A stretch of 64,000 nucleotides of DNA from SURF-28 sp034521465 (GTDB lineage Bacteria; Bacteroidota; Ignavibacteria; Ignavibacteriales; Melioribacteraceae). Numbering within the stretch: the first letter of the stretch is position 1; each line of letters starts with the position of its first letter. The notes below the pieces were generated by a model. That model worked only from the letters and a program-made list of their open reading frames with translations. It made no database searches and had not been told where the DNA came from. The stretch spans positions 558,001 through 622,000 of the forward strand of contig JAXHMN010000016.1 of NCBI GenBank assembly GCA_034521465.1. Direction: 5' to 3'. Shown piece by piece: positions 54,339 to 62,634 of the stretch. Both the position numbers and the translations under genes were made by a program.

Positions 54339-55702
54339 TGATAAAAATTCTACCACTCGGCGGCTGTGATGAAATTGGAGCAAGTTCAATTTACCTTAAC
54401 ATTGACGGCACCGGCATTCTGTTAGACTGCGGAATCCATCCAAAGAAAAAAGGAGTGGAGTCACTTCCAAAATTTAGTTTACTTGAGCCGCTTCCATTAG
54501 ATTATGTTTTTATTTCTCATGCTCATCAAGATCACATCGGCGCACTCCCGATTTTAATAAAAAAGTTCCCTCATCTGCTCATCTATACCACAACACAAAC
54601 CAAAGAAATTGCCAACATCACTATGCATAATGCAGTTTCAATAATCGAAAAAGAATTTAGGGACGAATCTTTACTCCTTTATACACACGAGGAAATTGAT
54701 TTACTGATCAAAGCAATTATAGCAGTTGATTATAATGATGAAATTGAATTGAAAGGTTTACGTCATAAATCCCTCGAACCGATCTATATTAATTTTTTGG
54801 ATGCGGGGCATATACTTGGAGCTGCTTCAATTTTAATCCGTTATAAACATAAGTCTGTTTGGTACACCGGGGATATTAAAACAAGTCCGCAGAGAATTAT
54901 GAACGGTGCACGCATACCACATCACAAGATTGATACTTTAATAACTGAAACAACCTATGGTAAAATTCCAGTTTCAAAATTACCTTTGTTAAAAGATGAA
55001 GAGAAAAGATTTTTAAAAGAGATTAACAAGATTATTTCGCAAGACGGATCAGTTTTGGTTCCTGTATTTGCATTAGGTAAAACACAGGAAGTTCTTGCTA
55101 TAATCGACAGTTTACTGAAAAAGGGAAATCTGATGGATGTTCCAATTTATATTGGCGGAGTAGGTGTTAAGATTTCTCAAGTGTATGATAAAAATCGTTT
55201 TGTTGTAAATGTACGAGATAAAAATTTTGAGTTGAAGGCAATACCGCATGAAAATTTTTATGATTTTAATGATCCTCATCATTATAAAAAGAAACCGGGT
55301 ATTGTGCTTGCAGCTTCAGGAATGATGATCGAAGGAACTCAATCTTTTAAGTTAGCAAAGTATTGGCTGCGGCAGAAAGATTTTGGAATTTTCTTTGTCG
55401 GGTACGTTGATGATGAGACCCCGGCTTTCAAAATTCTAAATTCCGAACCGGATGAGAAAATAAAATTAACGGAATTTTCGGATGAAATCTCGAGAAAATG
55501 TTCTGTTCTAAAATTTCAATTTCCCTCACACTCCAACCGGGAAGAAATATTTTCACTCATTAAAAAAACAAAACCTTCTCAAGTTGTGCTCGTTCACGGT
55601 GAAGACGAAGCCAGAGATTGGTTTGGTTATAATATTTTAAAAGAGTATCCGAATACAAAAGTTTATGCTCCTTCAACCGGAGCCGAAATAATTATTGAGT
55701 AG
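54335..55702 (+). CDS. beta-CASP MBL-fold nuclease-like protein
   Basis: The MBL zinc motif SHAHQDHIGALPILI (about residue 62) and DAGHILGAASILIRYKHKSV with WYTGDIKTSP are typical of CPSF/Int11-like RNA-processing enzymes. The beta-CASP part has ITETTYG, GSVLVPVFALGKTQEVLAII, IVLAASGMMIEGTQ and a final FPSHSNREEIFSL with VVLVHGEDEARDWF. It lacks the C-terminal domain of RNase J. Intact at 455 residues. RNase activity is likely, but the substrate is unknown. Confidence 0.88.
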   Translation: MMIKILPLGGCDEIGASSIYLNIDGTGILLDCGIHPKKKGVESLPKFSLLEPLPLDYVFISHAHQDHIGALPILIKKFPHLLIYTTTQTKEIANITMHNAVSIIEKEFRDESLLLYTHEEIDLLIKAIIAVDYNDEIELKGLRHKSLEPIYINFLDAGHILGAASILIRYKHKSVWYTGDIKTSPQRIMNGARIPHHKIDTLITETTYGKIPVSKLPLLKDEEKRFLKEINKIISQDGSVLVPVFALGKTQEVLAIIDSLLKKGNLMDVPIYIGGVGVKISQVYDKNRFVVNVRDKNFELKAIPHENFYDFNDPHHYKKKPGIVLAASGMMIEGTQSFKLAKYWLRQKDFGIFFVGYVDDETPAFKILNSEPDEKIKLTEFSDEISRKCSVLKFQFPSHSNREEIFSLIKKTKPSQVVLVHGEDEARDWFGYNILKEYPNTKVYAPSTGAEIIIE

Positions 55703-55754
55703 TTCGATTAACTTCGTTATTTTGAAACAGTATTAAATCAATTGTGAGGCGGAG

Positions 55755-56333
55755 ATGGAAGAAAGAGAATTTTTTTATGCCGGGTTTTGGCGCAGATTTG
55801 TTGCATATCTAATTGACCAACTATTACTCGGGGCAGTAACGTTTGCATTGCTTCTTCCCGTTTACCTGATTTTTGGCGCCGGAATATTTGCGTTTGAAAA
55901 TTGGAATAATCACGGCGGTTATTCGAATGTATCACTCATACAGCATTATGATGACGATGTTACAGCGGCTTTTGTAATTGCAGTAATATTATTTACGTTA
56001 ATTATCGTATCTGTAACAGTGATTCTTCAATGGTTATACTATGCGCTGATGGAATCATCTGCAAAACAAGCTACACTCGGTAAAATGGCGCTCGGGTTAA
56101 AAGTTACTGATTTGAGCGGAAACAGAATTTCATTTGCCAGGGCAACCGGACGATATTTTGGGAAAATTATTTCCGGTTTAATTTTGAATATAGGTTACAT
56201 AATGGCTGGTTTTACAGAAAAGAAACAAGCGCTTCATGATCTAATGGCAAACTGTCTGGTTATAATCGATCCACCACCATATCAATATAGACAAGGAGTA
56301 AGCAATGAAAATTCTACAAGCAATCTTTCTTAG
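55755..56333 (+). CDS. RDD family membrane protein
   Basis: The protein has the RDD signature FYAGFWRRFVAYLIDQLLLG at the N-terminus, three membrane helices, and YYALMESSAKQATLGKMALG with VTDLSGNRISFARATGRYFG. TEKKQALHDLMANCLVI is the usual C-terminal motif. It has 192 residues. Some family members are sodium/proton antiporters; most are uncharacterised. The end overlaps the DsrE gene by 29 bases. Confidence 0.88.
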   Translation: MEEREFFYAGFWRRFVAYLIDQLLLGAVTFALLLPVYLIFGAGIFAFENWNNHGGYSNVSLIQHYDDDVTAAFVIAVILFTLIIVSVTVILQWLYYALMESSAKQATLGKMALGLKVTDLSGNRISFARATGRYFGKIISGLILNIGYIMAGFTEKKQALHDLMANCLVIIDPPPYQYRQGVSNENSTSNLS

Positions 56334-56721
56334 TTGTGTAATATTTTTATTGATTCCTAAAGAAATTGAAGCGAAAGATGGTTTTCTTGTACATCTATCG
56401 AGCAAAGATCCGCACCGGGTTTCAATGGCACTTTCTTTTGCAGTAAAAATGTCAACTCAAAATGATGTATTTGTTTTTGTTGATATTGACGGCGTGTACC
56501 CGATGTTGAAAGATTACGAAAATATCGAATACAAAAATTTTGAACCGGTAAGAACGATGATCGACAAATTATTAAAAGCCGGAGTGGAAATTGCTGTTTG
56601 TCCAATGTGTCTGGAAGCTGCCGGTTATACAAAATATCAATTGCTCGATGGACTTAAAATTGTAGAGAAGGAAGATTTCTTCGATTTCACAAACGATAGA
56701 ATTGTAACTCTTGATTATTAA
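56305..56721 (+). CDS. DsrE family protein with signal peptide
   Basis: DsrE-fold proteins often handle sulfur or peroxide chemistry. A signal peptide (ILQAIFLSCVIFLLIPKEIEA) is followed by FLVHLSSKDPHRVSMALSFA, VFVFVDIDGVYPMLKD and VCPMCLEAAGYTKYQLLDG, which holds the conserved Cys pair of the group. The total is 138 residues. Export makes cytoplasmic sulfur relay unlikely. A strong terminator follows, so it ends the unit starting at RDD. Confidence 0.82.
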   Translation: MKILQAIFLSCVIFLLIPKEIEAKDGFLVHLSSKDPHRVSMALSFAVKMSTQNDVFVFVDIDGVYPMLKDYENIEYKNFEPVRTMIDKLLKAGVEIAVCPMCLEAAGYTKYQLLDGLKIVEKEDFFDFTNDRIVTLDY

Positions 56722-56722
56722 A

Positions 56723-56751
56723 AAAAGGTGAGTCATTGTGACTCACCTTTT
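56723..56751 (+). terminator. terminator after the DsrE gene
   Basis: AAAAGGTGAGTCA (56723-56735) and TGACTCACCTTTT (56739-56751) pair perfectly for 13 bp around TTG. Confidence 0.92.
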
Positions 56752-56763
56752 AAGGGCATTATG

Positions 56764-57012
56764 TTAGTGGGAGGGAACCACTAATATTTTGAGGGTGCTT
56801 TCATAATGTGCTGCAAATCAAATGCCACAAAAATATCCGCTATTAACTTCGAAAATCTTTGTTTTGGATTGTAAACAGCACATTTTACCTCTATTTTTCA
56901 TGTAATATTTACCTGAACTGCAACTTTCACTCATAAAAATAGATGTTGAGTATTATTTTGTTTGATTTTTGCCTCAAGGTTTATATATTCTTTTTCTGAT
57001 TAAGGAGAAAGA
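56764..57012 (+). other. intergenic region before the TPR gene
   Basis: A second small hairpin, TTAGTGG (56764-56770) with CCACTAA (56778-56784) around GAGGGAA, follows the terminator. The rest is AT-rich with a possible -10 TATATATT near 56983. I see no other feature. Confidence 0.4.
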
Positions 57013-57576
57013 ATGGAAATAATAATTTTACAAATATTTGGTACAGTACTTTTACTCGCTGGAATATTTCTATTAGTCTATTGGTTAAAGAGAAAGCAAA
57101 AATTCTTAAATCAGTTCAAATATAATAAAGGACCTGAAATTGATGATTTTGAAGAATTACTGAGTTCCAGCTTTTATAAATCATACAATAAAGATTACAA
57201 CGGTGCAGTGGATGACATTAATAAGGCGCTAAAAATCAAACCTCATTTTGAACGGCTTTATTTCCAGCGAGGTAAACTTAAAGAAGAATTGAAAGATTTT
57301 GAGGGAGCAAGGACCGATTACACAAAAGCTATTCTGTTAAAAGAAAATTATGATGTGGCTTACCTTAACAGAGGATTAGTCAAGTTAAAGCAGAAAGATT
57401 ATAACGGGGCAAAAAGGGATTTCTCAAAGGCACAACAACTAAACTCCAACCTTAAAGAAGCAAATTTCTTTAAGCAGGAAGCAGAGATTAATATCACAAA
57501 ACTTAACAACGAAGAGAAAAAAACGATCAATTTAGTCGACATGGATTCCTTACTTCCCAAAGGCAAAGCTCAGTAA
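57013..57576 (+). CDS. membrane-anchored TPR protein
   Basis: An N-terminal membrane helix (IFGTVLLLAGIFLLVYWL, about residues 8-26) is followed by a basic patch and three TPR units: SYNKDYNGAVDDINKALKIK, YFQRGKLKEELKDFEGARTD and AYLNRGLVKLKQKDYNGAKR. It has 187 residues. TPR domains mediate protein contacts; the partner is not shown by the context. AAGGAG precedes ATG 57013. Confidence 0.8.
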   Translation: MEIIILQIFGTVLLLAGIFLLVYWLKRKQKFLNQFKYNKGPEIDDFEELLSSSFYKSYNKDYNGAVDDINKALKIKPHFERLYFQRGKLKEELKDFEGARTDYTKAILLKENYDVAYLNRGLVKLKQKDYNGAKRDFSKAQQLNSNLKEANFFKQEAEINITKLNNEEKKTINLVDMDSLLPKGKAQ

Positions 57577-57583
57577 TCACCTC

Positions 57584-57640
57584 TTAACATTTCGTTAACA
57601 TAATCATAACAAAGAGATAACTTTACAACTCAGCTAATAC
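57584..57640 (+). promoter_or_regulatory. Pho-box-like array: four 7-mers at 11-bp period
   Basis: TTAACAT 57584-57590, TTAACAT 57595-57601, ATAACAA 57606-57612 and ATAACTT 57617-57623 are each separated by 4 bases. TAATAC at 57635-57640 could be the -10, starting 11 bases after the last box. This is the geometry of PhoB/PhoP-activated promoters, in which boxes replace the -35. Confidence 0.6.
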
Positions 57641-57680
57641 CTGTTAAATTTTGCAGTAAATAAATCAAACAGAGGGGCTG

Positions 57681-58010
57681 ATGTCTAAATTGAATTATGA
57701 AATTACAATGTACCATTCACCTTATCACGATACTCTTGTAGAAGAGTTGAGCAATATTATCAATCAGAAAAAATCGATTTACAAAAGAATTCAGAGCGAA
57801 AAGGATTTCAATGAAAAACTCTCGTATGAAGAAAGAGAAATAATGAAGCATCTTATTGCTAAAGAGGATAAAATTCTTATAGAATTGATTGAACATAAGG
57901 GTTGGCTGAACAAATTTGGATCATTCGAAAAATTGCTGAAAGACAGGTGCTCAATCCTAAATAACTACGATGACGAATACGAACACCGCGCTCATCAATT
58001 TGGTTATTGA
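57681..58010 (+). CDS. unknown 109-residue protein behind a Pho-box-like array
   Basis: I do not recognise it. The sequence starts MSKLNYEITMYHSPYHDTLV and is mostly charged and helical, with EELSNIINQKKSIYKRIQSE and EREIMKHLIAKEDKILIELI predicted as amphipathic helices. There is no signal peptide, membrane segment or Cys-rich site. GAGGGG lies just before the ATG. Codon use looks like that of its neighbours. The promoter element upstream suggests expression under phosphate limitation. Confidence 0.7.
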   Translation: MSKLNYEITMYHSPYHDTLVEELSNIINQKKSIYKRIQSEKDFNEKLSYEEREIMKHLIAKEDKILIELIEHKGWLNKFGSFEKLLKDRCSILNNYDDEYEHRAHQFGY

Positions 58011-58089
58011 GAGCGTACTTGTAGCGGCTGTAAAATAGTTTCTGTAAACGATATTTTCATCTCAACGGTTGCTATTTATCATAAACTTA

Positions 58090-58919
58090 TTAACCTTTCA
58101 ATCCTTTCAGAAGACCTTCGACAATTTCGATTGAAGAATCCAGACTTTTTTCGATTCCAAGATCTGATGCAAAATTATCTTTATTATTCTCCAATATTTC
58201 ACTTAAGAGATTCCGTGTCTTTACTGAACAGATATTTCTCACATCTTCTCCGAGTAATTGTCCAAGTCCAACCATATAAACAAACTCATTCTCTTCTAAA
58301 TCGGCAAGTTCATAAAATCTATCTTCATTTCCTGCTTCGAGATAATTGGTGATAATGATTCCAATATCAATTGCGTCATGTGTCCGAGAAGGATATTTTT
58401 CAAACCACGAGATAACCTTTAAAATTACTAACCCAGGTAAACTTGCAATATTAAATTCTAATTCCGGCTCATCACTAAGTTTTAGATATTCTGTAAAGTT
58501 ATAAACTTCATTAAAACCAATTACAGATATTTTACTGGTAAATTCTGGGGTAAAAATACTGAACCATCTTTTTCAGCAACCGCTCCATATGGCAGTATGT
58601 CAACTAAAATTGTTCCCTTATATCTAAATCTATGAGCAATATTAGATTCAGATTCGAATTGGTATTTACTTATTAGGAGTTCCGTTAATTTCTTATAGCT
58701 CTCCCAACCGTCAATATTAACCGCTAAGTCTATATCTACAGTAGCTCTCCATTCCTTATCAATGTTATGTAAGTACTTTAACATTATATCTCTCGCAAGA
58801 GCTCCAACCAAAAATACTTGGATACTATTATCACTACATACTTTTTTTATCACACTCAATACATCAATAATTTGTGCAAAGTGTTGGGGTATGTGCTCAG
58901 AGATATCTTTTGATTTCAT
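58090..58919 (-). CDS. AbiEii-type nucleotidyltransferase toxin (one frameshift)
   Basis: AbiEii toxins of type IV toxin-antitoxin systems transfer nucleotides, which blocks growth. The N-terminal part has IQVFLVGALARDIMLKYL and TVDIDLAVNIDGWESYKKL, which carries the Asp-x-Asp metal site, then RYKGTILVDILPYG. The frame changes near 58520 to SVIGFNEVYNF, IASLPGLVILKVISWFEKYP and HDAIDIGIIITNYLEAG, the usual nucleotidyltransferase end region. The start is ATG 58919, with GAGGA upstream; a TTG at 58925 is possible. It overlaps the AbiEi gene by 23 bases. About 276 residues; whether it is intact depends on the indel being an error. Confidence 0.85.
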
Positions 58920-59913
58920 CTTCAAAAATTTCCTCAGCTATTTTAATATTTCGTGTATCACCAGTCGCAATTAAATCTGCATAAACTAATATCGGATTCA
59001 CAATACCTTTTACTTTATATCGTTCTTCCTCTTTAAAATTCCAGAATTTATTGACAATCTCAATTTCACCTTCTTCATCTTTCCGTAACTTATATTTTGC
59101 TATCAGAATATTATGTGCATTTCCTTTTACATAAATAGTTTTATTTTGAGGTCTAAGAAAGTCGGTCAAAATATTTGCTGCAACTTCACCACCCCAAGTT
59201 ATATCTGGATAATCGGTTTGAGCTTCCTTCCACCAATTTGTTTTTTCTGTTGTATATCTCCCAATGAGATTTTTGCTTTTCAACTGTAATGGATATTCTT
59301 CAACCCACCTCATTAGTAACTCATCCTTTTTGATGAGTCGTCTTTCATTTTTTTTATCAAGTAAATATCCAAGCTCTTTCAAATCATTCATCACCCAGCC
59401 GACCGTGCCATTTGCGACATCCGCTTTTTCCGCTAATTTTCTATAAGGTAGATTTTCAATGCCCGGATTGCAGAGCAGCGTATAAACTAATTGCATACCG
59501 GCTGGTTTTAGAAATCTTTTCATCTTCTTTCTTTTTGGAATTTCTTTAGGTTTCCTTCCGGTTCTTTCAATATATAAGGGTAATTGATTAATATAAATAT
59601 TACCGGCGGTATCAATATATTGAATTCCCTTTTCTCTAAACTCAGCTGCTATTGTGGGAAATATGTATTCAGTAACTATTATTAATTTGTCCATATCATT
59701 CTGAAAGTTCTTTATAAGTATGCCAACATTTACCTCGTTTAGATACCTTTTTATTTCAACGAAAAACTCCCATTCCATACCCCCATACTTGAAATTAACC
59801 ATTCCGTCATATCGAGGGTTATTTTGTGTATTCGGGAGATAATCAACTTCTATTGCAATTGTTTCTCTGATTTTCCCTATTGCCTCTGTTAATATTTCTT
59901 TTTCTTCATTCAT
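58897..59913 (-). CDS. AbiEi-type antitoxin / transcription repressor (COG4861-like)
   Basis: In AbiE systems AbiEi is both antitoxin and repressor of the operon. This intact 338-residue protein has an N-terminal nuclease-fold-like region (YDGMVNFKYGGMEWEFFVEI, QYIDTAGNIYINQLPLYIER) and a winged helix at about residues 130-190 (MQLVYTLLCNPGIENLPYRK, AEKADVANGTVGWVMNDLKE). The C-terminal part has DITWGGEVAANILTDFLRPQ and VYADLIATGDTRNIKIAEEI, family marks seen in such proteins paired with nucleotidyltransferases. The four direct repeats upstream are candidate binding sites. Confidence 0.85.
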   Translation of the reverse strand: MNEEKEILTEAIGKIRETIAIEVDYLPNTQNNPRYDGMVNFKYGGMEWEFFVEIKRYLNEVNVGILIKNFQNDMDKLIIVTEYIFPTIAAEFREKGIQYIDTAGNIYINQLPLYIERTGRKPKEIPKRKKMKRFLKPAGMQLVYTLLCNPGIENLPYRKLAEKADVANGTVGWVMNDLKELGYLLDKKNERRLIKKDELLMRWVEEYPLQLKSKNLIGRYTTEKTNWWKEAQTDYPDITWGGEVAANILTDFLRPQNKTIYVKGNAHNILIAKYKLRKDEEGEIEIVNKFWNFKEEERYKVKGIVNPILVYADLIATGDTRNIKIAEEIFEDEIKRYL

Positions 59914-59939
59914 TTGTTTTCCTCGTACATATATTATTA

Positions 59940-60086
59940 TTGTACACTAATAGTGAACATATATAAAAATTGTACAATAGTCAATAATATTTGCTATGTT
60001 ATCCTTTATATCAATATATGTATAGTATATACAAAAAATAAATTTGTACAAAAATAGTGTATAAAAATATTTATTGTACAAATAGT
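59940..60086. repeat. four direct repeats TTGTACA-(A)AATAGT upstream of the AbiE operon
   Basis: TTGTACA occurs at 59940-59946, 59970-59976, 60044-60050 and 60074-60080, each followed within 0-4 bases by ATAGT. The first pair and the second pair are both 30 bases apart. The sites sit directly upstream of the AbiEi start (59913, minus), in very AT-rich DNA. They are candidate AbiEi operators. Confidence 0.7.
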
Positions 60087-60089
60087 AAT

Positions 60090-60362
60090 TGAATCGAGAA
60101 TATTATCAAAGCGTATAACAACGCAGCAGGTAAATTTTCTATAAGAAAACTCAAAAATCAGTTAGCAGAAATAAATCATGCTTACCCTTATCATCAGGCA
60201 ATCGGCTTTTATATCAATCATACACAACCAGACAATAGAGAAGTAGAACAACTTAAAGAGTTGGGAATGAAGTTCGATTTTTACTTAGATTATAATATGA
60301 ACGGATAAAAATTATTCGAAGGATTGGAAAATCTATTATCCAAAAGAAATTGATGAAGGGTG
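60090..60362 (+). pseudogene. remnant of a gene, C-terminal part only
   Basis: A readable frame from 60093 gives AYNNAAGKFSIRKLKNQLAE, YPYHQAIGFYINHTQP and LKELGMKFDFYLDYNMNG and then TAA. In the next frame it continues YSKDWKIYYPKEIDEG to TGA 60360-60362. No start codon or upstream domain is present. The pattern YPYHQAIGFY / FDFYL / WKIYYP recalls C-terminal parts of other AbiEi-type or related proteins, but I cannot be certain. It lies head to head with the AbiE operon beyond the repeats. Confidence 0.55.
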
Positions 60363-60413
60363 AAATAAAAAGTGAGTAATTTCTCAAGAAAATTAAATTG
60401 CAGTCTTTAAAAT

Positions 60414-60447
60414 GAAAAAGCCTCAAAACGTAATGTAATGAGGCTCT
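60414..60447 (-). terminator. terminator of the initiator tRNA gene
   Basis: On the minus strand AGCCTCA (60445-60439) pairs with TGAGGCT (60425-60419) and is followed by a T run (A run at 60415-60419 on the plus strand). Confidence 0.8.
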
Positions 60448-60452
60448 TTTAG

Positions 60453-60525
<73 letters not shown>

Positions 60526-60874
60526 ATGTAATATTTGTCCTGTCTCGTCGAAGTTGCTTTCGAACGAAGACGGGCGATGTAATTTTTTATAAGAACTTTA
60601 AGTCGTTTTCAATAGGACTCCAAATATATGATTTGCTGTTTCCAAAGTCAAACTTAATGTGATTGGTTATATCCCTTCAAATAACTTTTCAATTTTTGGT
60701 GTAATTCTAATTTTTTTCAGAATCGAAGTTTAATAATAATGACCTCAAAGCAAAAATTATTGTCAATCAATTGGAGAGGAGTGAGCTTGCTAGTTCAATT
60801 TGAATGAAAATTATCTAACTCTGTAAAAAGAGCTTTTTTTGTTTTAACTTTCGTCCTAACTAAGAATAGCATTT
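60526..60874. other. intergenic region between the tRNA and recN
   Basis: No gene is visible. Near 60543-60571 there is an imperfect inverted repeat (GTCTCGTCG with CGAACGAAGAC). A weak CTCT/AGAG hairpin with a T run lies at 60819-60840. The rest is AT-rich. The recN promoter must lie in the right part and the tRNA promoter in the left. Confidence 0.4.
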
Positions 60875-62581
60875 ATGCTGAAATCACTTCAAATAAAAGA
60901 TTACGCTTTAATCGAAAGTATTTTTGTTGAGTTCGAAAAAGGACTTAACATTATTACTGGTGAAACGGGCGCCGGTAAGTCAATCTTAATCGATGCGATG
61001 GGGCTCCTGCTGGGTGAACGGGCATCAACGGAAGTGGTGCGCAAGGGGAGTAAAAAATCTATTGTCGAAGGAATATTTGAAGTATCCGGGAACGATAGAG
61101 TTAAAAACCTTCTCACTGAAAATGATGTTGATTTTTTTGATGAAATGATACTGCGTCGAGAAATTTCACTCAAAGGGGCAAATAGGTGCTTTGTTAATGA
61201 CACACCGGTTAACTTGAATCTCGTAAAAGAACTTGGGTTTCTATTAGTCGATCTTCACGGACAGCATGAACACCAGTCACTTTTAAGAAAAGAAACCCAC
61301 ATTGAAATGCTGGATGATTTTGCAGAACTCGAAAAAGAGTTGACCGATTTTAGAAAAGCTTTTCGAATTTTGAAAGAGGAATTAAAACAAATTCGGGAAC
61401 TAAAAAAGAACGCGGAATTGCTCACCGAGAAAAAAGAACTATATGATTTTCAAATTAAAGAGATTGACGAGGTAAATCCGCTTGTTGATGAAGAAGATCA
61501 ATTAGAAAATGAATTGAATATCCTGGAAAATTCGGAACGTTTACTCGAATTAACCACAAAAATTTTTACACAACTTTACGAATCGGACGATTCAATTTAC
61601 GATCAACTAGGTGAAGTAAAAGAAAAATTACAAGAACTAAACGAAATTGATTCTTCATTTAAAGAGAAAATAGAGGAAGCCGAAACAGCTCTCACTAATT
61701 TAAATGATATTTCGGATTACTTGAGAAGTTATAGAGATCAAATTGATTTAGAATCGGAGAGATTGAGTGAAGTTCGTGACCGGTTAAGTTCATTCAATAT
61801 TTTGAAAAAGAAATACGGCGGGTCAATAGAATCGGTAATTAAATACCGGAAGAAAATCGGCGAGGAGTTCGATATAGCCGCGAACTATTCGGATAAAATT
61901 GCAGAACTCGAAAATGAAATCGGTGTATTAAGAATTGAAGCGGGAAAACTCGCTAAAAAATTAACGGCTAAACGTAAAATTGCTTCACAAGAAATCAAAA
62001 AGGGTGTTGAAGAAGCGCTCACTTATCTCGGAATCAATGACGCAAAGTTTGAAATAAAATTTGCTATTGAAAAAGTTACAGATAAGACAGATGAGTTTAT
62101 TGTTATTGATAACAGCAAAGTTAAGGTTACCTTGAGGGGCGCCGACAAAATTGAATTTTATCTTTCAACAAATTTAGGGGAAGATCCGAAACCGTTACAT
62201 AAAGTTGCTTCGGGTGGAGAAGTCTCCCGCGTAATGCTTTCGCTTAAGACGATCCTTGCAAAAAATGATAAACTTCCGCTATTAATATTTGATGAGATTG
62301 ATACCGGGGTAAGTGGCAGAATTGCTCAGAAAGTCGGTCAATCTTTGAAAACTCTTTCAACTTATCATCAAATTATTGCAATAACACACCTTCCCCAAAT
62401 AGCCGGACTTGCTAAACATCATTACTATGTTCAAAAATCCGAAAAGGAAAATCGTTCTGTAACCACAATTAAAAAACTAACTGAGGAAGAAAAAATAAAA
62501 GAAGTAGCAAAGTTACTTGGCGGTGAGGTAATTACAGACGCTAATCTCAAAAGTGCCAAAGAGTTGATGAATATCAACTAA
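60875..62581 (+). CDS. recN: DNA repair protein RecN
   Basis: RecN is an SMC-like ATPase that helps repair double-strand breaks. Walker A is ITGETGAGKSILIDAMGLL (about residue 29), followed by LLGERASTEVVRKG and LVDLHGQHEHQSLL. A coiled coil fills residues about 150-380. The C-terminal lobe has VASGGEVSRVMLSLKTIL (signature), Walker B LLIFDEIDTGVSGRIAQK and ITHLPQIAGLAKHHYYV. Intact at 568 residues, the normal length. Confidence 0.97.
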   Translation: MLKSLQIKDYALIESIFVEFEKGLNIITGETGAGKSILIDAMGLLLGERASTEVVRKGSKKSIVEGIFEVSGNDRVKNLLTENDVDFFDEMILRREISLKGANRCFVNDTPVNLNLVKELGFLLVDLHGQHEHQSLLRKETHIEMLDDFAELEKELTDFRKAFRILKEELKQIRELKKNAELLTEKKELYDFQIKEIDEVNPLVDEEDQLENELNILENSERLLELTTKIFTQLYESDDSIYDQLGEVKEKLQELNEIDSSFKEKIEEAETALTNLNDISDYLRSYRDQIDLESERLSEVRDRLSSFNILKKKYGGSIESVIKYRKKIGEEFDIAANYSDKIAELENEIGVLRIEAGKLAKKLTAKRKIASQEIKKGVEEALTYLGINDAKFEIKFAIEKVTDKTDEFIVIDNSKVKVTLRGADKIEFYLSTNLGEDPKPLHKVASGGEVSRVMLSLKTILAKNDKLPLLIFDEIDTGVSGRIAQKVGQSLKTLSTYHQIIAITHLPQIAGLAKHHYYVQKSEKENRSVTTIKKLTEEEKIKEVAKLLGGEVITDANLKSAKELMNIN

Positions 62582-62634
62582 AACCAAATAAGAAAAAACT
62601 ATATTTTAGAATATATTTTTAAAAGGGAGACAAC

